From Chrysomallon squamiferum (taxonomy: Eukaryota > Mollusca > Gastropoda > Neomphalida > Peltospiridae), in the NCBI GenBank assembly GCA_012295275.1, contig CM022671.1, forward strand, positions 35,575,683 to 35,639,682: a stretch of DNA of 64,000 nt. The letters run 5' to 3'. Below the pieces are notes generated by a model. It made no database searches and was not told the origin of the DNA. It was given only the letters and a program-made list of their open reading frames with translations. Below are positions 53,394 through 64,000 of this stretch, piece by piece. Numbering within the stretch: position 1 is the first letter of the stretch; the number at the start of each line of letters is the position of its first letter. The translations under genes were made by a program, and so were the position numbers.

Positions 53394-54353
53394 TATAATA
53401 ATTATAATAATTAAGGTGTTACCAATTCCCTACAGACATCATTAATTCATTCCTCGAGTTAGCAGTAGTTTAAAGAGATAACTAACACTTACACAACAGT
53501 TTGTCCAGTGTGTCCTGTGTCTGTGAGTATTTCTGTTTCCAGCGTGTGGCTCGTCGCACTGCCTCTGCTTCACGATGCTGACATTCCTGACATCGTGAAC
53601 TGAGCTGTTTCACACGGGCAGACAACTCTTCAATAGTCTGACTTCTCTGACAAATATCATTCTCCTGTGATGCAAAAACAACCATTTGTTAAACTTATTT
53701 CTGTTTTGATCTTTTATTTACATGTTAAACACATATTTGTGGGGTTTTTATACGTTAAACATGACTGAATAAATAATCTTTTGTTTATTGATGCATAAAA
53801 ATATCTACAATTAATTTTTATCACATAATACATAATGATTAATGCAATTTTGTTTTTAGCAATGTCTTAATTCATTTAAATAATAAATATAGGAAATCCC
53901 TTTTTTTACCCTTATTGTATATAAAAGTGGTGTATTATGTTGAGATATCTCCCCACAGAGGTTTTCTAGCATGTCTAGATATTTTGCTAGTGGTAATATT
54001 CTGTTATGTTTGAAAACTATGCAGATTTCATTTCACCATCATACAGTAACATTAATGAATATCTGCTGTGTGTTAACTGCTCTTTTTATTATTTTATTTT
54101 ATTATTTTTTTACTTTTTTTGAAAATGGTGGTACATTCTATAAATATAATATGTGAATCTATACAGTATATTTCCTAAAATATAAAATATGGAGAAACCT
54201 TGAGTCTAAGTAGAGTGACCAGCTCCTGTTCTCTGGCCTCCAACTGACCAACTTGACCAGACACTGCCCTCAGAGAGCTGTTTAGACTTGTATTCAGTGC
54301 CTGAAAGAAAGAAATATAATGTAACGCATGTTAAATAAATAAATAATAAAAAA

Positions 54354-54423
<70 letters not shown>

Positions 54424-55048
54424 TAACAACCACTAAAAACAACTTCAACAAAAAGGTGAAATGTTTATTAATTAAATTTTTCTGTGATATAAAAATATTA
54501 AACTGATATATTGGATTACCTTAGATTAATCAGATATTGTCAGTAGATTACAAAGACTAACATACATCTCCAAACATCATCAGATTATCATCTTACACAG
54601 CATTGAAATATGTTTAAAATAAAACCTCTGTATTGTGCACAAATGTATGTAATCCATTTGAAGTCTTTGAACTTAATGTTTTATTTGCATAATACAAATA
54701 TTTGAAAAGAAAACAGCAAAATAACAAGGTCAGTGGGAAACATGAAGACTAACAGTTTCCTTTTTTTATCATAATAAACAACAAAGTCTACATGTTAACG
54801 TTCTTTTTACAATAAAAGATTTAATGTTTACATTTGTGAAAATGTAGCCTAAGACAAGTGTTTTACATCTCATACCTGTAAACTCTCCACTTTCCGAGAC
54901 TGTTCCTCTTTTTCTTTTTTTATCTCTTCCAGTTCCGACTCATTGATGTCTGTGTTTGTAGCTTTTGTCTCCAACCTTGAGTCTTCCTGTTCAAACTGCA
55001 CACTCTGCAGATCTTCATTTCTTTGGTCAAGTTTTTCTTTTAAATAGA

Positions 55049-55118
<70 letters not shown>

Positions 55119-56958
55119 GTAATAATAATAATAATAATGATGATGATGATAATGTTATACAATAATAAAATTAACAATAACGATTATAATAAATACAATG
55201 ATGATGATGATATTAATAATAATAACAATTATAATAATAATATTAATAATAATGATGATGATGATGATGATGATAATGACAATAATAATAATAGATGAAC
55301 AAGTGGGAAAAAATTAAAAACAAAAGAAGAAATGAGTAAGAAATCTTTATAAAATTAATTTAGATGCATTAACAAATGAGGCTATAACAACACAGCATCA
55401 GTGAATCTGTGACACTTCACAACTACTCGTGTCTGTAAATAAAAACTGTGGTAAGCTTTACCTTCCAGCATGTGACATTTCTGTTCCAGTGTTAACAGTC
55501 TCTGGCGATCTCGTTCCCATGACAACAACTGTTGCTGGTGGGCTGTCACCATGTTGGTCAACTCCTGGTCTCGATCCTGAAGCTCAGCAATGAGATGTCT
55601 GATCTCAGTTCTCTGTTTTTCTATCGTATTTTGTAACAAACTCGAACTCTTAGCTCCTGCTTCCTGAAAAAAAAACCCGTTAACACATTTATTTAAAATT
55701 AGTGACCGACTCATAAAATATTTCAAAATAAATTTTGATTATTTTTCAGAACTGTTTTCTTGTTTTATCTTGACAAACATTTGCAGTAGCAGAAATAAAT
55801 GGTTTAAATGCATCCAATCAAAATTTCAAAAACCGACAGTTTAAGATTGACTAGGTAAAAGAGCTTAAACTTTACATCAATCATGTTTTTTTTGTTTTCT
55901 GTTTCTTTTTGAATTTTTCTTTTTTTGAATTTTTTTTACATTTTTATGCTTGAAAATGACGTTATGAAAAATGAGATGTAGCACTTAACAAAAATGTTTA
56001 ATTTATTATTTTTATATCATATTTTAATAACAGCAACCTATGATGTTATGACATACACACAAACACACACACACACACACACACAAAAGTAAATGTAAAT
56101 AAGCTATAAAATAATTAACAAACAAATGAAGAAAGATTAAAATTATATATTTTTGATGTTTTTTTCAAAACAGAACTTACACCTGCTTTCGTCTGTGAAA
56201 GAGGCCTGACTGTCCCTTCATTTAACAGCAGAGAATGATCACCAGAGGGCAGAGTTCTGACTGTCAAGGGAGACCACTGGGTTCTGTGGTCATTTGAAAG
56301 CCTGGTTTCATGTTTTGGATTGGCCTGAATTGGAGAACTGAATACACGTCTTGGCCCATATCCCTGAAAAAATAAAAATAAATAAAAAAATAAAAAAAAG
56401 TTTAAAAATTTTCTTAAAACAGAATAGTGATGCACATTGAAGTCAAAATAAAAACTTTTAGATGTATTTTTTTATATTTTCATTGACCCTGATATATTTA
56501 ACAGAAATTTGTACAACTACAAACTATATTTTATGTTTGCTACATTTGTCAGTAGACTATATGAAGAAAAAAAGTATATATAATTGAAGAACTGAAAGTT
56601 AGTTAAAAGGGAGTTAATAGTCTGTGTAAATTAACTGATAAATACCTTTATAGGTGTGCTGTGCTGAGGTCCATCTGAAGGACAGAAATTTCCAGTAACT
56701 GGACAGATTTCTGAAATACGTAATTTGTAAGAATTTAAATACAATAAATTTGAGAATAATGTATGAGTACAGTTTTGTTGACATTAACTGCCATGATGCA
56801 TATTTATAATGAGAAAGAAAAATAATATCATTTATTATTATTATGATTATTTTTTCATTATTTGATCAAATATTAACATGTATTTAATGTAAGTGTTCTT
56901 GCTAAATGCTAATTTGATAAAATATTATTTATATGTTACCTGATTCATCACCAAACAT
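48403..56958 (-). CDS. CCDC62: CCDC62-like coiled-coil protein
   Basis: Minus-strand exons: 56940-56958, 56646-56710, 56181-56363, 55462-55663, 54876-55036, 54199-54300, 53493-53664, 53192-53329, 52854-52912, 52230-52410, 51895-51996, 51445-51533, 51147-51247, then 50418-50754 and 48403-48567, giving 691 aa (human 684). Exon 4 has TIEKQRTEIRHLIAELQDRD and AHQQQLLSWERDRQRLLTLE, close to human CCDC62; exon 6 (SGQVGQLEAREQELVTLLRLK) and exon 12 (ERERWKDQL, KAKQERMWDEL) also match. Almost all of residues 90-500 is heptad-like coiled coil. Mammalian CCDC62 is a nuclear-receptor coactivator and testis/acrosome protein. Exons 7-9 and 10-12 look like a duplicated unit. The 3' end is uncertain: an alternative exon 14 acceptor (50893) gives a 580-aa form ending at 50725, and exon 15 rests on splice signals and phase only. 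Confidence 0.85.
49300..49432. repeat. (TAA)n/(TAG)n microsatellite
   Basis: Triplet repeat in the last intron of the CCDC62-like gene. The long Ile, Asn or Val frames across it are artefacts. Confidence 0.9.
49641..50417. repeat. 31-bp minisatellite abutting the CCDC62 exon 14 donor
   Basis: About 25 copies of a 31-bp unit (some 29 bp through CA slippage) containing ACAACTCATGTTACATTTAA. On the minus strand each reads GTAACATGAGTTGTGTGTG. The copy touching exon 14 reads GTGAC|GTGAGTTGTGTGTG, so the terminal unit supplies the splice donor. Confidence 0.93.
54350..54422. repeat. (TAA)n microsatellite
   Basis: A TAA run immediately downstream (minus sense) of CCDC62-like exon 6. Confidence 0.95.
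55048..55275. repeat. (TAA)n and (ATG)n microsatellites
   Basis: A long TAA run followed by TGA/ATG triplet blocks in the intron between CCDC62-like exons 4 and 5, directly upstream of the exon 5 acceptor. Confidence 0.9.
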
Positions 56959-57001
56959 TGTCTGCTCTATAAGGAATCACTTTACATCTTCTGTTACAAA
57001 A

Positions 57002-57052
<51 letters not shown>

Positions 57053-58088
57053 TTTACAAATATTTGATGTTATTATATCGTATGTACAGAAATTTGATTT
57101 TGATTTGTTGATTTTTTATTATTATTTTTTATTATTATTATTATATAACATAAGATCAAGAAATGAATATTATTGGCATTATTTATTTTAAAAATTAACA
57201 GAGATTTGTATTATATGCGAATTATGTATTTCATAGAATATCTGCAAAGCTGAAAGAAAATAATGGGGCGTATCTTAAAAATTTATCAAAGTGATCGAAA
57301 AATAAAACTAGCGAAAACACATTAAGCTTTCATAGAAACAAAATTTCAGAAAGTAATTTTTCTAAAATATGTTCAAGTATTTCTATTTGAATAAAATAAA
57401 TGACCTTATGCAAGATATTAGGAAACAAATGAGGTACTTGTCACTAATTTATAATGAAACAGTTTCAAGATGTAACACATTTTCTGCCTTCCATACAAGA
57501 TCAATCACGTTCGAAATCATCCAACGTTTAGCAAAACGTAAACATCCGGTCTTCCGAATCTGAATTTCCACCTTACATTTTAGCATGATTAACGATCAAA
57601 TTTATTATTCGTTCGTATTTATTCAACTATAGTACACACGCACGCAGATAAGCACACACATCTAGATATGCTGCATATACAAAATAAATAAAGAAAAGGA
57701 TAAATAATTACAAAATAGATAAATAAAATTAAAAGGTTGAATAATGTTTGATAACTTATTAAATACTTTTGATTAAAAAAATACAGATAAAAAAATATTC
57801 TGCAAATAAACTTTGAAATTAAATAAATAAAAAAAAACTAAATGATATTAAAATTTACATTCGCACGTATATTGACTCATGTAAATCACTACAATCACAA
57901 GAACAACTACAATTAAAATAACAACAATTGTAATCATAATCACAACAACAACAACAACATTTCTTTGGTGTTTACTTATGTCTTTATTTGTTTGATTTCT
58001 GTAAATAAACAAAAAGTTACTAAATTGATTAAACTTTTCTTATAATTACAATCAGGAAATCTCTGTTATCTTAACTTTTCAACTTATT

Positions 58089-58150
<62 letters not shown>

Positions 58151-58879
58151 TTAATCCATTTGGTTATTTCCACCATTGTATATAACATATATAAAATATA
58201 ATACGGTTTTAGAAGCGTGTATAGGAATTTAAATATACTTGTATTTTAAGACGATAATTTGTATGCGTTTTTCGTCTACAGCGCATATGTGTCTTTCAAG
58301 TGCCAAAACCGGTTATACTGCATTACAAAATGTTAATCATTTTTTAATTCTGTATGATTCTGTTTAACTTTTCGTGTAAACAGATCCCTTCTTTCTTCTT
58401 CTTCGTCTTCATATTTACTATTTATTCTTATTTATTTTAACTGTTAATATTTTTCTAATTTCTTAAACTCTTTTTTATTACTTACTATACATATACAAAA
58501 TTAGCTACTGCGGTAGCTTCTGAATCTCTCGTAAACAGTAAGGAGTGATCTCCGTATATTAAGAATGTTTCTAATCCATTTAATTATATGCATGAATGGC
58601 TGTCAGATTTACGTATAATAATGTCTGGATGAAACTTCTGTCTAATATCTGGTTGCCTGGAATCAAGCTGCAGAATTCACGTCTGTGAATTCCAATACCA
58701 TATTAATTTTTTTGTTATAAATTTCATTTTGATAATTATTTAAGTCTAATGTGGTTTAAGTGTTGGAAAATTCGATCATACTTCTATTAGAAAAGAAAAA
58801 AGCATATTAATTCATATTTCACTGCCTTTCATAGATCTGAAAGTAGGTTGAACAAATATTTGAAACCTGGTTGCGTGGA
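56959..58879. other. Upstream region of the CCDC62-like gene
   Basis: AT-rich sequence with (TAA)n at 57002-57052 and 58088-58150. It presumably holds the promoter and any 5' UTR exon, but no clear signal stands out. Confidence 0.4.
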
Positions 58880-59096
58880 TTCTGGTTCAGTCACGTGTGT
58901 GTAGCGCGCACATCCGAGGAGTGTGTGCTGTGCAGTGAAAACAGAGTTAGTGTGTTAGTTTGTTAGTGAAAAATGACATCATGATGTCTTACACCTCCCC
59001 AGTGAGATGTTAGTAAAAGTGAAGAAACAGATTTGATCCTAGAATCTACCAGTTTTAAACTGAAATCTTAACCATGAGGCCGGAGCTGTTTTTTTG
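58880..59096 (+). other. Candidate plus-strand first exon
   Basis: A locally CpG-richer stretch with a TCACGTGT E-box and GCGCGC near 58900-58912. It ends with ATG at 59074, codons for MRPELFF plus two bases, and a strong donor (TTTTTG|GTAAGA). No downstream exon of matching phase could be assigned, so this may be 5' UTR or chance. Confidence 0.25.
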
Positions 59097-60594
59097 GTAA
59101 GATTCATCTAATATACAACGAGCGTTATTAAAAGTGAAAAGGTTATGCACGCTGTATAAAACCTGAAAATGACCTTTTGTTTTAGCCAATGAGATGTCGC
59201 TTCCGTATGCAGTCAACCGTGAACGCCATTTCTCAAGCATGTCACCTCAAGAAAACCAGCGAAGCGAAACAACACCTTATCTGTTGTGTCTGTCTATATG
59301 AAGTAATTTAATGTGGCACAAATGAAACCAAACTCTTGGGATTAACGAGAGAAATTGTGTTAAAACAGTTTAAAGTCCCGTCAAAACCTGCTCCAACCAA
59401 CTGTTCCGATAACAATGTAAGTATTTTGTTTTACTAATCATCGAAATGTTTATAATTATGTCAGGACATGGTGTGGTTCAGCATAAGAGACTTGTGGAAA
59501 AATTTGTTCGTGTTTTTAAAAAAATATAACGAAGAAAAATGAGAGCATCAAGGTAAAAGTAGGAGGAACGCGAATAATACAAGTAATAATATAATAACTG
59601 ATATTAGCTGATATTAAAAAATAAAATAAAATAAAATAAAATAAATAGAAATTATAAAAAAATATGTATATTAACATAAAATATCTTGAAACAGATGCTG
59701 TTGCAGTTTATAGATATCTCTTATATCAGTTATTAGTTTTAATTGTTTGTGATATTCATAATTTAAAAAAAAATAAAAATAAAAATATAAAAAAATAATT
59801 AAATAGATAAAAAATATAAAAAATAAATAAATAAAAAAGAAGAAGAAGAAAAAATTAATAAATAATATTTGGTTAACAGTACCTCACCCATCTTACATAA
59901 CAATGGTTATCTGATCTCAGATTTTTTGTAGGACAGAGTTGATTATGAGAAAGTAGATAGCATTCTGTTAGCAATAACGAATCTTTTTAACATGCTACAC
60001 GACAATCTTAATACATAACAGTGCGCAGTAAAATAAATGAATAAATTACTTTTTTTTTTTTTTTTAATGTTTTAAACGGTCACATTTGTATTGTTTTTAG
60101 AATAATTTGATCTGTATTTAACTTAACACAAAGACACATTCACTGAATCAGATGATCAGGTCTGTTTCAGCCGTGGGGCTGCAAACCGGAAGTGTAGGAT
60201 TATGATTGCAGTCTTAGTCATAAGATTAACTGATTAATAAGTTTAATAACTCCATTAACTCTTAATTACAACTTTACTTAAACATTTTATTACACCTGAA
60301 TCAAATCATATCAGTATTTCACTCGTTTGAGTGTGCCATTAAATCAATTTTAAAAAAAAAGAAGAAGAAGAAAAAAAACTCGTATGTTTCGAAAATATTA
60401 GATCGTTAAATAAACTGTTTTCCCAAGTCGACTGAAATGATTATATTTATGGATATACTTTGAAATAGAACTTGAAACAATTTTGCATTTAATTTACTTA
60501 CAAATTTTTTAATATTTAATATTAACAGTGACAATAAACAAATACAAATACATAAACAATAGCAGATACGCAAGTAAATAAATAGAAAGATAAA

Positions 60595-60656
<62 letters not shown>

Positions 60657-60941
60657 TAAATTAATAAATAAATGAATACATAATGATAATGATAATGATA
60701 ATAAATGAATGTATAAATACATTTTGTCGATCGAGAAGTATTCACGAAAACAGAATAAAATAGATTAATGTTATTGGAAGTCACCTTATGCCATTCGTTC
60801 ACCAAATTATTCTATTTTAGTCTCCATTCTAAAAATAACATTTTGTTTATAGGAACCTTGCTAAATGCTGAAATATCAGCTGCAAACAAAGAGACAGGAA
60901 ACACGTTTTTGACAGAACTATATGTCATCACTAGTGTCTTT

Positions 60942-61264
60942 AATATATCTTACTGTGTTAATGTATTATTAATGTTTTCATTAATTCCGAATTATATCTT
61001 TCTCAGAATATATCTAACTGTCTAGTTGATTATTAATGTTTTCATTAATTCCGAATTTTATCTTTCTCAGAATATATCTAACTGTCTAGTTGATTATTAA
61101 TGTTTTCATTAATTCCGAATTATATCTTTCCTCAGAATATATCTAACTGTGTTGATGTATTATTAATGTTTTCATTAATTCCGAATTTTATCTTTCTCAG
61201 AATAAATCTAACTGTCTAGTTGATTATTAGTATTTTCATTAATTCCGATCAGTATCTTTCTCAG
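60942..61264. repeat. 64-bp minisatellite with acceptor-like motif
   Basis: Five tandem copies of an approximately 64-bp unit. On plus each ends ATCTTTC(C)TCAG, a strong acceptor-like signal, followed in most copies by AATATATCTAACTGT. Confidence 0.9.
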
Positions 61265-61336
61265 ACTATATACTGGAGAGCTTTTTTTTTTTTTTAAATT
61301 AACAACTAATGAAGTGTTTCAAATTAGTTTTCAAAT

Positions 61337-61447
<111 letters not shown>

Positions 61448-61453
61448 TGTTAG

Positions 61454-61484
<31 letters not shown>

Positions 61485-63704
61485 TGATATATCTATATTA
61501 TTTTTCTGTATTGGGTTTTTCCTTTAGGTAATTTAATGGTGTTTACTTTTTAAATTACAAATGTATTAATGTTGAAAGAAAATAATTTTTTTGAATTTTT
61601 TAAAATTAACTTTTAAAATATTTTTGTAATTCTGATTATGATAAATAGTCGAGAAACTCTGTTACTGTCACTGGTTACAGTCTACTGATTACGGTTTTCA
61701 TACTGCATATTTAATTTTTTTTCTTTTTTTTCTGCATATGTAAGTCGTTAAATGGAATATACCCCAGTGCGGAACCGATCCAACAACCAGTCGAGCCTCA
61801 GGCGTACAATCTATTATCCATAGTCAGCCTTAATCATTTATAATGACGAATGTAACATAATTTGACCTTCCACATTTCAAAAATAAATCTTCTGTCACAT
61901 GTGTAAATTCGCATCATAATCTGATTTATTCATCTAATTTGCATATCGCGTGAATGTTAACGACTAAATTTGAAATATCTGCGACTGTTTGTAACGTAAT
62001 GGTTGATTTATAGCGGCCATGTTAACAGAGCAGTGGAGTTTAAATCAGAGACCTACACACACATCTTCTTACACCCGACGGTCGAGAAAGTGAAATGTGA
62101 CCAGGGGCGTATCGAGGCGTGGTCTTCGCTTGAAGGGTGGTTTTGTTACATAATAATAAATAAATAAACAAATAAAATGTGAAAAAAGAAGAAGAAAATA
62201 ATGTAGAATCAACAGTTACATAAATATAATTAAAAAAAAATAATGTATGGATACTCAGGCAACACATATAGGCATGTACCATCTTTATAAAGGCAGATCA
62301 TAAATTCCCTAACATCCCTTCCTTTTGTTCGCTCTGGCATAATTAGAAAAATGCGTTAGAACAGTGGTAAACGATACAAAGCAAGCTACATTCTTTAACT
62401 TGTTAAAGTAATAATGACAGATGAATTTGTTTTACATTCATGTACATACCAGTGAACTTAATGTCAACTTGACCAGCTGGATTTGAAACAAACAAAGATT
62501 CAGTTTGGGAACTGCCAGATTAAATACGTTTTGTAGTAACTGATTTATTGCTTTCGTGCGAATGTGTAAGTTCCATAGAGCGTAGAAAATATATTTTGAA
62601 TACTTTCATTTCAGTTATTATTATTTCTAGTTTTAAAGTGTGGTTCTGGTAATTTGAGATTTGTCTAAATACATTGATCTATGCATTTGTTTGTGAATAT
62701 ATCCCCTCTTTCCTTTTGTGAAATCTGTCTAAATATATTCTGTCCTAAACATTTGCTTGTAAAAGTGCGCGCAACAAGCTAACAAAAAAAACATGCATAT
62801 TGTCACAAGCTATTCATTTATTATATTATTTTATATATTATATCTAGAGTGATCCGTTTTGTAATTTGATGAATTATTGCTTTCATTATTCTTCACACAA
62901 ACACACACACACACACACACACACATGCACACATCTGCATGTATGTATGTATGTATGTCTGTATGTATATTGTTACATTTACCTGAAATAATGAAAATAG
63001 AGAGCTTGAACGTAATTTTGTACATTTCTAGTTTATTGTCTGATTGGAATATACAAAATATATAATTCATCTGTACGTCATTGCACATACAGATTTACAT
63101 ACATACAGATATTTTTATACATTAATAAAATAGAGTGTGGAATTGCTTCCTAATTTTTAAAATTTTTATTCTATGACTTGTTTGAGAATTTAATGAAGTT
63201 TGTACAAGATGAATCAACAGTAGCTATAATCTTCATTTATGTGTAGCAGTTTGAAATATACTATTATCTTACAAACATAAATTTTGTTATTTATGTGAAG
63301 CCCTGTGCACGATGATGTATAGGAAGGAATTTTCAGATTTATGTATCTGAACTTCCAGTGTGACAAATCATGTATGACTCAAACTGCAGTCTGCCGTAGA
63401 CGTTCTCGCTGCAGACGTCGTAAATTATTTCATAACTCCTATATAACTCGATGTAATGTTACTATCATCGCCGCTGCAGTAAATCATAAATAATTATTAT
63501 TCACGAGGACTAGAACCATGCTTGTGCGCAAGCGTCTAAGACAACGTCTCATTATGCCTATTGTAGAATTAGTCATACGTTGGTTTTATTGTTTTTTCTT
63601 ACTTAACAAATTTATTATCTCAAATAAGTTTTAATTTATTATCATCATCCTATACAGCAGATTCACATCTAGTCTTCTAAATTTTGTGTTGTTGGCGATA
63701 CGTA

Positions 63705-63800
63705 TGTACATAAGTATGTATGCATGTTTGTATGCATGTTCGTATGCATGTATGTATGTATGTATGTATGTATGTATGTATGTATGTATGTATGTGTGTA
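63705..63800. repeat. (TATG)n microsatellite
   Basis: Imperfect then perfect TATG tetranucleotide repeats; the minus-strand frame gives a Tyr-Ile-His-Thr artefact. Confidence 0.92.
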
Positions 63801-63899
63801 TGTATGCATGCAGTTCAGTTTGTATTGTTTTCATAATAATTTATCGAATTTAGATATAATAATTATTTTAGAACTATTCTGACATGAATACTTTTTCAG

Positions 63900-63917
63900 T
63901 ACATGAAGACTTGGCCA
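63900..63917 (+). other. Possible micro-exon at the window edge
   Basis: CTTTTTCAG|TAC ATG AAG ACT TGG CCA|GTAAGT: an 18-bp stretch between a strong acceptor and a strong donor, containing an ATG, followed by less AT-rich sequence to the window end. The layout resembles the short ATG exons of the EF-hand genes, but there is nothing to confirm it. Confidence 0.15.
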
Positions 63918-64000
63918 GTAAGTAACACTTGTTCTCATTTAACGTCATCAACAACTTCGACGTCCTCTCCGACCTCTGTCAGTCACATTACACGACAACT

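Noticed and set aside
59055-59240. 61-aa minus-strand frame, considered as a transposase fragment
   Set aside because: No catalytic motif, terminal inverted repeats or target-site duplication found.
62098-62145. CAGGGGCGTATCGAGG-like motif, considered as a hAT-type terminal repeat
   Set aside because: No matching inverted copy (CGCCCCTG) or 8-bp duplication seen in the window.

Overview
The window is nuclear DNA from an intron-rich, strongly AT-rich invertebrate. Coding exons are short (19 to 337 bp) with GT-AG introns. Introns and spacers are full of (TAA)n, (CT)n, (CA)n and A/T runs plus several minisatellites. The protein families, the tandem secreted EF-hand genes and the repeat style suggest a lophotrochozoan, most likely a mollusc. 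No ribosomal or organellar sequence confirms the species.

Layout, left to right. (1) 1-3708: T-rich non-coding DNA, probably converging 3' UTRs. (2) 3709-7639, minus: ERP29 in 4 exons, 250 aa, ending KDEL. (3) 8532-16893, plus: TBCCD1 in 17 exons, 559 aa, head-to-head with ERP29. (4) 19170-33479, minus: AIFM3, a Rieske/FAD oxidoreductase, 17 exons used per transcript, tail-to-tail with TBCCD1. It carries two alternative copies of the exon that builds the NAD(P)H-binding turn. (5) 36756-37847, minus: an intronless Ntn-hydrolase of the peptidase C45 type (acyltransferase / tan-like beta-alanyl amine hydrolase). (6) 38950-47420, plus: three tandem genes for small secreted EF-hand proteins; the first has a stop codon in an otherwise intact frame. 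(7) 48403-56958, minus: a CCDC62-like coiled-coil gene with an internally duplicated three-exon unit. (8) 57-64 kb: no assignable gene, only a few candidate exons.

Most striking are: (a) an AIFM3 exon pair with the exact phase signature of mutually exclusive exons, whose products differ at the position expected to choose NADH or NADPH; (b) minisatellites that begin at, and copy, splice junctions (AIFM3 exon 10b donor, CCDC62 exon 14 donor, TBCCD1 exon 17 acceptor); (c) three EF-hand loops, the first two spaced about 21 residues start to start instead of about 36; (d) candidate extra first exons for AIFM3.

The genes do not form a pathway. All exon coordinates come from reading splice signals, phase continuity and recalled family similarity; no transcript data or database search was available.
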